From Mariprofundus sp. EBB-1 (GTDB taxonomy: Bacteria > Pseudomonadota > Zetaproteobacteria > Mariprofundales > Mariprofundaceae), in contig NZ_RCFQ01000020.1 in assembly GCF_003665155.1 (NCBI RefSeq), forward strand, positions 1-51,740: DNA of 51,740 bases, read 5' to 3'. Position 1 is the stretch's first letter. Every line of letters starts with the position of its first letter. The position numbers and the translations under genes are program-made. Of the stretch, positions 43,872-51,740 are shown one piece after another. A model generated the notes under the pieces. That model saw only the letters and a program-made list of their open reading frames with translations. It was not told the DNA's origin and searched no databases.

Positions 43872-44821
43872 ATGCCACCCTTGCGATAATGCTGGCGGCT
43901 ACTGTCCAAGCGTTGCTGAAGTTCTTCAGCTTGAGATTGGCCGATATAGCTTGGTAATATCTGCTCAAGAGCAGATGCTGTGCCGAATTGAGTCGGGAAC
44001 GCTTCACCATCAATGGTATTATCATGGCTCAGTAATTTAAGTTGATCCAGCGTGATAGGTGGTGTTGGTAGTATGCCGGTAAAGGTAGCCATGAGTTTGG
44101 CAGCAAAACCAGGTACTGGAATGAGCAGGCGATTGCGATCCAATGTGTTCATTAAAAGCTCTAACATCGCTTGGAAACTATACGCTTTAGGGCCACCTAA
44201 ATCATAACGTTGACCGGATACATGTTTATTGCCGATGCTGCATACAAATGCACGTGCTACATCTTCAACCCATATTGGTTGAAATAGAGAGCTACCGGAA
44301 ATTACAGGCATGATCGGCAGCAGGGCTGACATGGCTTTGAATTTATTGAAAAAATTATCGCCTGCACCATAAATGATTGATGGGCGGAAAATGGTCCAGT
44401 TCAGGCCTGAATCACGCACCAGTGATTCGGCTTCACCTTTCGTAGAGGCATAACTGCTTTCGATGACATCGCCTGCACCTAATGCGCTCATATGAATATA
44501 CTGTTTTATGCCAGCCTGTTTACAGGCTGTAATGGTACGCGCTACACCATCAACGTGTGCAGAAGCAAAGTTTTGACGGCCTTTCTCAAACAGCAAACCA
44601 ACCAGATAAATGACGACATCCTGATTTTTTAGCGCTGTATCCATGCCTCGCCCGTCAGTGACATCGACAGCATGCAGTTTGACACCTTTAATCAGTAAAT
44701 CACGAGCTCTTTCCGGGTGTCTGCATGCCACACTAACCTGATGACCGGCAGCAATGGCCTGGTCAACAATGGATCGCCCTACAAACCCGCTGCCGCCAAT
44801 AATACAAACACGCTTTCCCAT
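43868..44821 (-). CDS. NAD(P)-binding protein, NDUFA9-like (atypical SDR)
   Basis: The 317-residue protein begins with the dinucleotide-binding motif IIGGSGFVGRSIVDQ, has YIHMSALGAG and SSYASTKGEAESLVRDSGL with the Tyr-x3-Lys-like arrangement, and FRPSIIYGAGDNFFNK. It matches the atypical short-chain dehydrogenases related to the complex I accessory subunit NDUFA9. Bacterial members are common next to unrelated biosynthetic genes and their substrate is generally unknown. It is coupled to plsY. Confidence 0.85.
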   Translation of the reverse strand: MGKRVCIIGGSGFVGRSIVDQAIAAGHQVSVACRHPERARDLLIKGVKLHAVDVTDGRGMDTALKNQDVVIYLVGLLFEKGRQNFASAHVDGVARTITACKQAGIKQYIHMSALGAGDVIESSYASTKGEAESLVRDSGLNWTIFRPSIIYGAGDNFFNKFKAMSALLPIMPVISGSSLFQPIWVEDVARAFVCSIGNKHVSGQRYDLGGPKAYSFQAMLELLMNTLDRNRLLIPVPGFAAKLMATFTGILPTPPITLDQLKLLSHDNTIDGEAFPTQFGTASALEQILPSYIGQSQAEELQQRLDSSRQHYRKGGI

Positions 44822-45017
44822 GGTTTAACCTCCCACTTACTAACGTGTAATTATGAGGCCCGATGCGCCAAGGTCAATGTGCGTGCTGATCTATTGTTCT
44901 TTATATAAGCGTCGATTGCTAATCCCTCCTCAATATATGATAAGTACCAATGTTATGTAGAGAAGTTTTTTCATACGGCGTTATCAATCTCGTGTATGAT
45001 ATGGTAGCAATGGAGTT

Positions 45018-46793
45018 ATGAATAAGGCATCTGATCCTGTTGCACATGTGAAAAAGATCCGATCTATGTGGTGTCGGTTTTTGTTGCTTACCTTACCTGT
45101 GCTTGGAATCATTGTGTTGAGCGGTTATTTTCTGTTTGAGTCAGAACAACAGACGGGTATGGATGCCACGCGTTTGGAGACGGCCCATCATATTGAAAGT
45201 CAGGCCGATAATATCCGTGCAGAGATTATGCAGGCGGTATTGCATGTAAAGTTTCTGGCCAAGCACAGTGAAGTAGTGGATGTGTTGGAAGGCGCTGATG
45301 GATATACTCTGGATGAGTTAAGCGGAGATTTCTATCTGTTTGCCAAATATATGGGCGTGTATGATCAGGTTCGGTTGTTGGACAGTCATGGTTATGAAGT
45401 TGTGCGGGCGAACTTTAACAATGGTCAATCAACATTGACTGTCAAAGAGGATCTGCAGGATAAAAGTGCATATGCATATTTCAGACAGACAATAGATATG
45501 CCATCCGACTTTGTTTTTATCTCCAAATTCACACTGAATGTTGAGCAAGGTCATATTGAGCAGCCCTATAAACCTGTGATCCGCTATGCATCACCAGTGA
45601 TTAATGAAGAAGGTGCAAATGTTGGTGTGGTCGTGCTCAATTTTCTCGGTAATGTGTTGATTAAACGTTACCTGGATGCCACGGATGTGAGTGGTGAAAA
45701 TATGCTATTGAATGCGAATGGCTATTTTATTCATGCCGCTGATGAAAAGCTCACCTGGGGTGAGTTGATTGAACAGCGCAAACATTCTAACTTAGAAGCG
45801 CTTTTCCCGGGTGTGTGGAAGAGTATTGTTAAACAGCGCAATGGGCAGATTCTGAGCGAGCATGGTCTGTTTACATTTGCTACAATTTCGCCTTATGCGT
45901 TGATTGATCAGGAGGCACCGAAACAGGGCGGTGCGGATGACTGGATTATTGTCTCTTATGTCTCTTGTGATGAGCTGAATGCTCGTACGGGTAACGTTTC
46001 GATTGCATTTATTGCCTTGAGTCTGTTCCTGCTGTGTGCATGGGTTGTGTTGGCATGGCTTTGGGTGAATTCAGAAGAAAAGCGGGAAAATGTGTACCAA
46101 AAGCTACAAATCTTACATGAGAGTAAACGTTATTTACTGCGCAGCCAGATGAATATTCAGGAAGAGGAGCGTCGGGCTCTGGCGCGTTCAATGCATGATG
46201 ATATGGGGCAATCGTTAACGTCGATTCAAGCATATTTAGGTGCCGTAATGAAAGGTGTAGCACAGGGCCATTTTGAAAAGGTGGCTGCGGATATTCATCA
46301 GGTTCGAGATATTACCAGCCATATACAGCGGTCGGTACGCAGTCATTTGCATATTTTGCGGCCAGCCAGTTTAGATAGGCTGGGTCTCTCTGCCGCGATT
46401 GAAGATATGTTGAGCGAGTTTGCTAAACGGGAAAACCTGGCGTATGCGTTTAGTTGCGAACAGACACTGCCCGACTTGAATGAGATGCAAAATATTCACC
46501 TGTTCCGCATCGTGCAGGAAGCGTTAACAAATACAGCCAAATATGCACAGGCAACCCAAGTCTCTGTCTCTCTGGATATGTTAGACGTTGAAGGCAGAGG
46601 TGTGAGTGCATCCGTTCTGCATTTGCAGATTAGTGATGATGGTTGTGGCATGGCGGTCATTGAAGAGACTGGTTTGGGTCTGCTTGGTATGCGTGAACGC
46701 ACAGATTTGTTGCATGGAAAGATCAGTATTGTGTCTAACGTAGGTCAGGGTGTGCATATTGATGTGCTTGTTCCTGTGCAGGAGGAGAGATGA
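45018..46793 (+). CDS. Membrane sensor histidine kinase, NarL-partner type
   Basis: The 591-residue kinase has a membrane segment near residues 22-42, an extracytoplasmic sensor of about 270 residues resembling a double Cache domain (SDFVFISKFTLNVEQGHIEQ and YKPVIRYASPVIN), a second membrane segment near 328-350, a HisKA_3 helix with the phospho-His in RRALARSMHDDMGQSLTSI and a HATPase (FRIVQEALTNTAKYA, GLGLLGMRERTDLL). The stop overlaps the regulator gene, making a standard two-component pair. The signal is unknown. Confidence 0.9.
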   Translation: MNKASDPVAHVKKIRSMWCRFLLLTLPVLGIIVLSGYFLFESEQQTGMDATRLETAHHIESQADNIRAEIMQAVLHVKFLAKHSEVVDVLEGADGYTLDELSGDFYLFAKYMGVYDQVRLLDSHGYEVVRANFNNGQSTLTVKEDLQDKSAYAYFRQTIDMPSDFVFISKFTLNVEQGHIEQPYKPVIRYASPVINEEGANVGVVVLNFLGNVLIKRYLDATDVSGENMLLNANGYFIHAADEKLTWGELIEQRKHSNLEALFPGVWKSIVKQRNGQILSEHGLFTFATISPYALIDQEAPKQGGADDWIIVSYVSCDELNARTGNVSIAFIALSLFLLCAWVVLAWLWVNSEEKRENVYQKLQILHESKRYLLRSQMNIQEEERRALARSMHDDMGQSLTSIQAYLGAVMKGVAQGHFEKVAADIHQVRDITSHIQRSVRSHLHILRPASLDRLGLSAAIEDMLSEFAKRENLAYAFSCEQTLPDLNEMQNIHLFRIVQEALTNTAKYAQATQVSVSLDMLDVEGRGVSASVLHLQISDDGCGMAVIEETGLGLLGMRERTDLLHGKISIVSNVGQGVHIDVLVPVQEER

Positions 46794-47422
46794 TTAGCGT
46801 CTATCTGGTTGATGATCATGCCGTAGTGCGTGCAGGATTTCGTAGTATGCTTGAGTCGGAACTCGATATTACTGTTGTTGGAGAAGCTGCTAGTGGTGTA
46901 GAGGCCTACAGTCACTATTTGGATTTACAGCCGGATGTTGTGGTTACTGATATATCGATGCCGGGTGAGGGTGGCCTGGGTTTTATGCGTCGCCTGCTAA
47001 AGCGTGATCCTGATGCCAAAGTGTTGGTGATGAGCATGTTTGACGATGTCGCTTTTGTGAAGCGTGCCATGGAATATGGGGCGATGGGCTATATCAGTAA
47101 ATCAGATGATCCTGAGCTGTTGGTGCAGGGCGTGCGTGCTGTGGCAGCTGGAAATACATGGGTTGCCCCCATGTTGGCACAAGAGATGGTTGGTAGTATG
47201 CGGGCAGGAGAAGGGACTCCTCAGGCCTTGTTGACTGACAGGGAGTTTGAAGTGTTTGTGTTATTGGCTTCGGGCAAAGATGTCAAAGAGGTAGCCGATG
47301 TGTTGCATCTGAGTCCAAAAACCGCGGGCACACATCAAACGCGGATATATAATAAATTGGGTCTGAATACAGGGGCAGAATTGGCTCGTCTGGCCATTCG
47401 TTTGAATATCATTAACGCTTAG
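46790..47422 (+). CDS. NarL/LuxR-family response regulator
   Basis: The 210-residue protein has a receiver (LVDDHAVVRAGFRSML, phosphoacceptor Asp in VVVTDISMP near residue 54, Lys in GYISKSDDP) and a C-terminal LuxR-type helix-turn-helix (LTDREFEVFVLLASGKDVKE and LSPKTAGTHQTRIYNKLGL). It is the output of the preceding kinase. A perfect palindrome at 47468-47484, 46 bases after its stop, is a candidate target site. Confidence 0.93.
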   Translation: MISVYLVDDHAVVRAGFRSMLESELDITVVGEAASGVEAYSHYLDLQPDVVVTDISMPGEGGLGFMRRLLKRDPDAKVLVMSMFDDVAFVKRAMEYGAMGYISKSDDPELLVQGVRAVAAGNTWVAPMLAQEMVGSMRAGEGTPQALLTDREFEVFVLLASGKDVKEVADVLHLSPKTAGTHQTRIYNKLGLNTGAELARLAIRLNIINA

Positions 47423-47467
47423 CATCTGCAGTCGCACATTACGTTGTTGGTGTTGCAATCTCACCAG

Positions 47468-47484
47468 GTAAGGAAATTCCTTAC
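47468..47484. promoter_or_regulatory. Perfect palindrome upstream of hybrid kinase gene
   Basis: GTAAGGAAATTCCTTAC is an 8-1-8 perfect inverted repeat, 44 bases before the ATG of the next kinase. Its GTAAG..CTTAC halves recall sites of NarL/GacA-type regulators, although the spacing differs from the GacA consensus. The adjacent response regulator is the obvious candidate binder. Confidence 0.45.
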
Positions 47485-47527
47485 ACTTGCAGTGAAGGTT
47501 TACCCATATAGATAATATGGCTAAGTC

Positions 47528-49660
47528 ATGATCATTGGGCTCATGAATATATCTCAGTTTAAACCGGTGATGAAGTTATTGGCCGTTGTTATGGGTTCAG
47601 AGTTGCTGATTATGATCGGTTTTCAGCTACTGCCTGCATCGGTGCCGCCTGAATGGGTGAATTTGCTTGATGTACTGCTTCTCGGTCTGATTACGACGGC
47701 TGTAGCACAGCTGTGGATTGTGCGGCCTTTGCAGCAGGCAAGAGAGCAGGATGCTCTGTTTCGATGCGTTGCTGAACATTCACATGCTGGCCTGGTTATT
47801 ACCGATCCGACACAGAATCATGCCATTATTTTCACCAATGATGCATTCACAGACATTACCGGTTATTGCCTGGATGAAGTGAGAGGAAAAGATCCGATCT
47901 TTTTAAGTGAAGGCCTTGGGTTTCAGCTAGGACAAAGTAAAATTATTAATGCGCTAAATGAGATTAAGCCAGTTAATGCGATATTAAAAAACAAACGTAA
48001 AGATGGCACAGAATTCTGGAATGATATGCACCTTAGTCCAATCAGTATTGGTGGTGAGCCACGCTATTGGCTGGGATTATTGCATGATGTGACAGAAACC
48101 AGAGCGTTGAATCTACAGATCGAACATTTGGTCAGTGCTGTGGAGCAAGCCGATGATATGATCTGTATATTTGATAAGCAGGGCTGTATCGATTTTGTAA
48201 ATCATGCCTTCACGGAGCAGATGGGGTTAGATAAAGAGCAGCTTAAAGGTGCGCTGATCTGGCATTATTGGAGTGATGAAGCATGGAGCGCGGAGCGTGT
48301 CCAGAATGTTTTGAAGGAATATGGGCAATGGTCCGGGCGTAATCAGTGGTCGCGGGACAAACAGGGGCCTTATGCGGCGATGACTACTATTTCCATGGTT
48401 GAAGGTGATGATGGAGAGCAGATGTATCTCGCCGTGATTCGTGATATGACTGAATCCATAGAGATGGAAACTAAACTGGCCCATGCCCATAAAATGGAGG
48501 CAGTTGGTACACTGGCTGGTGGCATTGCGCATGATTTTAATAATATGCTGGCCGCAATGATGGGCAATTTGTATCTGTTGAAAAAAAATATGCTTGAAAA
48601 TGACAATGCAGTGCGCCGTATTGAAGCGATTGAGGAGCAGGGCTATCGCGGTGCTGATTTGATTCGTCAGATGCTGGTCTTTGCTCGCAAGCAGACGCTC
48701 GACAGACATGATTTCGATTTGCAAATATTGGGCAAAGAGACCGTTAAATTACTGCAGACCAGAACACCTGAAAATATCAGCCTGCATACGGATATTGATC
48801 CTGTGAAAATGATGCTGCATGGTGATCCATCGCTGTTGCAAAGTAGCCTGTTTAATCTGGTGAATAATGCTATTCAAGCGATTGAAGAGGTACAGGAGCA
48901 AACGGAATGTAGTGGCATCGTGAACCTATCGATCTATGCCGTGGATATGGAAAGCCTGTCTCCTGAAGTGAAGGTAGCGCTCGCCGCCAGCGACAATGAA
49001 GCCGCTGAGCAGTGCGTGCATATTTCGGTCTCTGATAATGGTTCAGGTATGGATGAAAATACCCGGGAACGCATCTTTGAACCCTATTTCACCACCAAGG
49101 TACAGGGTAAAGGCACTGGTCTTGGTATGTCTATGGTGATGGGCTGTGTAGAGATTCATAATGGCTGGATTGGTTTGACAAGCGCTCCAGGTAAGGGTTC
49201 CAGTTTTGATATTTATTTGCCAATGAGTTGTACAGCTGTTGAGTCTGTTGTATCGCATGATATTGAAATGCATCCGGGTCATGGTGAATTGATTCTACTG
49301 GCAGATGATAATACTACCTTGTGTGAATCGATGCGTGAAATGTTGGAGGATGCCGGTTATCAGGTACTGATTGCCTATGATGGTGAGCAGGCTCTACAGC
49401 TATATATGGAACAAAAGGATCGTGTGAAGATGGTGATTCTTGATTGTGTGATGCCCAAACTTGGCGGCGCTGAGGTTGCCGAGACCATTTGGTTGTACAG
49501 CGGCGACTCGGTGAAAGTTGTATTGATGACGGGTTATGATTTGGGTGACTCTTTAACGCAGAAAGGGATATCGGGAAGGCGTCCATTGGTGCTGCATAAG
49601 CCCTGGAATATGGAGCAGCTGAACGGAGTGTTGAAATCCATGTGCGAGGCTGTGGATTAA
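47528..49660 (+). CDS. Hybrid sensor histidine kinase (PAS-PAS-kinase-receiver)
   Basis: The 710-residue protein has two N-terminal hydrophobic helices (about 15-35 and 45-65) with almost no periplasmic part, a PAS domain (about 75-190, FTNDAFTDITGYCLDEVRGK), a second PAS (about 200-310), a HisKA helix with GTLAGGIAHDFNNMLAAMMG, a HATPase (VSDNGSGMDENTRERIFEPY, GKGTGLGMSMVMG) and a C-terminal receiver (LLADDN, Asp in VILDCVMPK). It resembles the kinase at 7865 in the kinase and receiver halves but senses through cytoplasmic PAS domains, possibly redox or oxygen. No cofactor residues could be identified. The start at 47528 lacks a clear ribosome-binding site. Confidence 0.88.
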   Translation: MIIGLMNISQFKPVMKLLAVVMGSELLIMIGFQLLPASVPPEWVNLLDVLLLGLITTAVAQLWIVRPLQQAREQDALFRCVAEHSHAGLVITDPTQNHAIIFTNDAFTDITGYCLDEVRGKDPIFLSEGLGFQLGQSKIINALNEIKPVNAILKNKRKDGTEFWNDMHLSPISIGGEPRYWLGLLHDVTETRALNLQIEHLVSAVEQADDMICIFDKQGCIDFVNHAFTEQMGLDKEQLKGALIWHYWSDEAWSAERVQNVLKEYGQWSGRNQWSRDKQGPYAAMTTISMVEGDDGEQMYLAVIRDMTESIEMETKLAHAHKMEAVGTLAGGIAHDFNNMLAAMMGNLYLLKKNMLENDNAVRRIEAIEEQGYRGADLIRQMLVFARKQTLDRHDFDLQILGKETVKLLQTRTPENISLHTDIDPVKMMLHGDPSLLQSSLFNLVNNAIQAIEEVQEQTECSGIVNLSIYAVDMESLSPEVKVALAASDNEAAEQCVHISVSDNGSGMDENTRERIFEPYFTTKVQGKGTGLGMSMVMGCVEIHNGWIGLTSAPGKGSSFDIYLPMSCTAVESVVSHDIEMHPGHGELILLADDNTTLCESMREMLEDAGYQVLIAYDGEQALQLYMEQKDRVKMVILDCVMPKLGGAEVAETIWLYSGDSVKVVLMTGYDLGDSLTQKGISGRRPLVLHKPWNMEQLNGVLKSMCEAVD

Positions 49661-50023
49661 GGTCGAAAAAGATCAGGCAAGCTGAGTGGGCGAGAGTATC
49701 GGGCTATTGTTAAAGCACGCCTTAGCACCCGTAAGGGTGGACACAAAGAGGCAGGACAACTGATTTGGATAAGCGCAGCTCGCCGTTATGGTGAGAAAAC
49801 AGATAGCTTTAAAGAGTGTGCTTTTCAATAAAAACTTGATGAATAAGGGCCCATTGAAGTGTGGTGGTTCTTATCGGTTTCTTACTGGCCTCTTACGGTA
49901 ACTGCTGCCAGTATGAAATATCAAAATATGACAGTCTGCCTCTATTCAGGGTTAATGCTCGTAAAGGCTGGTGTCTCTTTTAGCAGTTGACGAAAAAGAC
50001 CCTTTGATTATGTTCAAATTAAC
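49661..50023 (+). other. Intergenic stretch without a recognisable gene
   Basis: The 363 bases between the hybrid kinase and the last gene hold no convincing gene. A small hairpin CACCC-GTAA-GGGTG lies at 49726-49739 without a T run. The frame of the hybrid kinase stays open for 56 codons after its TAA (49661-49828), with many basic residues but no start codon; this is probably chance or an old gene end. The promoter of the next gene should lie here, but no clear -35/-10 pair was found. Confidence 0.4.
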
Positions 50024-51740
50024 ATGATTGTAGGGAAGGATGAAACAGAATATATAAGTGATATTCGATCATTGGAAATTGACATAATAAAACAAACTGT
50101 TCGTTTGAACAGTGGGAATTACAGGGGCACTGGAAAGCCTCCTCAATCGGTGAAACTTACGCTTAACGCATACATAACAAGCATTCATCCTAAGGACAGG
50201 AACAAGTTCAATGGTTACATTGATGGGTTATGCTCTGGCGTTGAAGATGATGAGCTTTGTGTCCGTTGTGAAGCTAAGCATGATTCATATCAATATGTGC
50301 TGATAAGAGGGAAAGCCATTTTCGAAGATGAACAGGCAATAGGCATTATTGCCTCGGTCGAAAGTCTCATGGCACGCAGTAACCACTTAGAAGATCTTGA
50401 AATTGCTTTGGAGGCAGCAGGCCTCGACTTTTGGGAAAACAATTTATTAACGGGAGAAGTCGTTCGAACTGCAACTAGGTTTTATATTGATGAACTTGGT
50501 TATCATGAGAGCGACGTGGTATCTTCAAAGGAAGATTTCTACTCCATCGTTCACCCGGATGATGTTGCCAAGCTTCGATCTGCCATCAGCCATCATATGG
50601 CTGGTGAAACTAAAGATGCTGGGTGCGAATTTAGAATTAAATCCAAAGCAGGGGAGTGGGTCTGGTATTACAGTTTCGGCAAGATTTTAGATGATGGTTA
50701 TGGTGAGAGGGGGGAACGATTTCTCGGAGTAACTTACAATATCCATGAGAGAAAGAGTAAAGAATCAGAGCTTTACCATATCAATGAAAAAATAACTGAG
50801 CAGAATACCTTGCTAGAAGAGGCAAATGTTCATCTGAAAGAGAAAGAATCAGCGTTACGTGAAAGCCAGCAAATCTTAAAGTTTGCGCTGGATGGAGCAG
50901 GCGAAGGGGTTTGGGATCATTATTTTCAGACTGGGACAAATATCGTTTCATCGCGCCTTATGGAGATGTTTGGTCTCAAAACGCAAGTTGGTAAAGATCG
51001 ATATGAGTTCAATGATTGGTCTGAATACCTTCATCCAGATAGCATTGATTCAACCATGTTGGCCTATGAGTCGATGGCTAATAATCGCTCGAAATTTTAC
51101 AATGTAGAACAACAGTTGCGCAGTATAGATGGCAGTTACAAATGGTTCCTGACCCGAGGAATGGTTGTGGAATATGATGATGCTGGAAACCCTCTACGTG
51201 CAACTGGCACGAGTGTCGATATAACAAAGCGAAAACGTATGGAAGAATTGAATGCATGCAGCGCTGAAATATTGGAGATGGTCGCTGAAGGAAAACCTTC
51301 GAAACAGATCTATGAAACTATCTGTCTGTTGCATGAAAAAATGAACCCCGGCATGCATGCAACTATTTTAGCATTACGGGGTAATCAACTGCACCATGTT
51401 TGTGCGCCAAACCTTCCAGAAGCATATTTGAAAGCTATTGATGGGGTGATTATCGGACCTTCGGTTGGATCATGTGGAACTGCAGCTTTTACCAGAGAAG
51501 AGGTGATTGTTGAGGATATAGCAAGCGATCCTCTATGGGGTGATTATAAAGAATTGATCCTAAAACATGGGCTGGTTACTTGCTGGTCTGAGCCTGTTAT
51601 AGGGCAGGATGGTAATGTGATCGGTACCTTTGCCATGTATTTTGATAAGCCTACCAAACCTAATGATTACCAGTTAAATGAAATTAGAAATGCTTCTAAA
51701 CTTGTTGCGATCACAATGAACAGAGAAAATCGTGAATCCA
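50024..51740 (+). CDS. Multi-PAS/GAF sensory protein, truncated by window end
   Basis: A frame stays open from a TGA at about 49988 to the window edge (572 complete codons from the ATG at 50024). It encodes three PAS-type regions (about residues 15-120; 125-240 with FYSIVHPDDVAKLRSAISHH and WVWYYSFGKILDD; 280-405 with YLHPDSIDSTMLAY and YKWFLTRGMVV), a short coiled coil between the last two (NEKITEQNTLLEEANVHL), and a GAF domain (about 415-565, GPSVGSCGTAAFTREEVIVE and GLVTCWSEPVIGQDGNVIGT). PAS-PAS-GAF chains of this kind usually end in GGDEF/EAL or a histidine kinase; the output domain lies outside the window. The start is unsure because no ribosome-binding site precedes this ATG. Confidence 0.75.
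   Translation, partial: MIVGKDETEYISDIRSLEIDIIKQTVRLNSGNYRGTGKPPQSVKLTLNAYITSIHPKDRNKFNGYIDGLCSGVEDDELCVRCEAKHDSYQYVLIRGKAIFEDEQAIGIIASVESLMARSNHLEDLEIALEAAGLDFWENNLLTGEVVRTATRFYIDELGYHESDVVSSKEDFYSIVHPDDVAKLRSAISHHMAGETKDAGCEFRIKSKAGEWVWYYSFGKILDDGYGERGERFLGVTYNIHERKSKESELYHINEKITEQNTLLEEANVHLKEKESALRESQQILKFALDGAGEGVWDHYFQTGTNIVSSRLMEMFGLKTQVGKDRYEFNDWSEYLHPDSIDSTMLAYESMANNRSKFYNVEQQLRSIDGSYKWFLTRGMVVEYDDAGNPLRATGTSVDITKRKRMEELNACSAEILEMVAEGKPSKQIYETICLLHEKMNPGMHATILALRGNQLHHVCAPNLPEAYLKAIDGVIIGPSVGSCGTAAFTREEVIVEDIASDPLWGDYKELILKHGLVTCWSEPVIGQDGNVIGTFAMYFDKPTKPNDYQLNEIRNASKLVAITMNRENRES

Noticed and set aside
49661-49831. Frame remaining open for 56 codons after the stop of the hybrid kinase
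   Set aside because: No start codon, ribosome-binding site or known domain; stop-codon readthrough cannot be supported from sequence.
1-51740. CRISPR arrays, complete insertion sequences, replication origins
   Set aside because: No regularly spaced repeats, no intact transposase frame and no DnaA-box cluster were seen; the only repeat families are the dispersed inverted units described.

Overview
The window looks like chromosomal DNA from a Gram-negative proteobacterium, most likely a marine iron-oxidising zetaproteobacterium (Mariprofundus-like). The taxonomic lead is the first gene, a fused monohaem cytochrome/beta-barrel of the Cyc2 iron-oxidase type with codon use typical of very high expression, together with Fur-controlled iron uptake, a large copper/silver defence island and many PAS-type sensory kinases. 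The assignment is inference; no rRNA or other phylogenetic marker is present.

Layout. (1) 1-1541: cyc2-like gene with a recognisable promoter, a CRP/FNR-type palindrome inside the promoter and a UUCG terminator. (2) 1611-7379: a BamC-like lipoprotein, then a leftward trp operon (trpE-trpG-trpD-[GxxExxY gene]-trpC) interrupted by dispersed CGCAGAGG inverted repeats. (3) 7454-7786: tRNA-Ala(GGC) followed by what looks like a decayed integrase fragment. (4) 7865-17498: hybrid sensor kinase, M16 peptidase, cysE, two conserved hypotheticals, lgt, uppP, sppA. (5) 17589-33912: a tiny membrane-protein gene, then a 16 kb metal (Cu/Ag) island: His-rich protein, TolC/CusB/CusA-type efflux pump, two DUF411 proteins, a paralogous pair of Met/His-rich secreted proteins, a YHS protein, two CopA-type P1B ATPases with different N-terminal metal modules, CcdA and a CBS protein. 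(6) 34048-36882: a DUF1778/GNAT toxin-antitoxin pair diverging from a Fur-box-controlled cupredoxin + FTR1 iron permease unit; the FTR1 protein carries an extra C-terminal barrel-like domain behind an internal signal-peptide-like segment. (7) 36911-44821: leftward housekeeping genes glgC, rimI, topA, dprA, a LysM protein, plsY and an NDUFA9-like dehydrogenase. (8) 45018-51740: a two-component pair, a hybrid kinase and a multi-PAS/GAF protein cut by the window end.

How the genes work together. The metal island combines periplasm-to-outside efflux (CusCBA-like), cytoplasm-to-periplasm export (two P1B ATPases), periplasmic metal-binding proteins and a thiol-electron carrier (CcdA), with no obvious dedicated metal regulator next to it. 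The cupredoxin/FTR1 unit is a high-affinity iron importer under two near-perfect Fur boxes. The strongest candidate for an undescribed system is the repeat family: paired inverted CGCAGAGG arms occur at four operon-internal junctions plus one convergent intergenic region, and one unit carries a GxxExxY (PD-(D/E)XK-like) gene whose N-terminus is translated from repeat sequence and which is coupled to trpD. A second candidate is the permease/barrel fusion.
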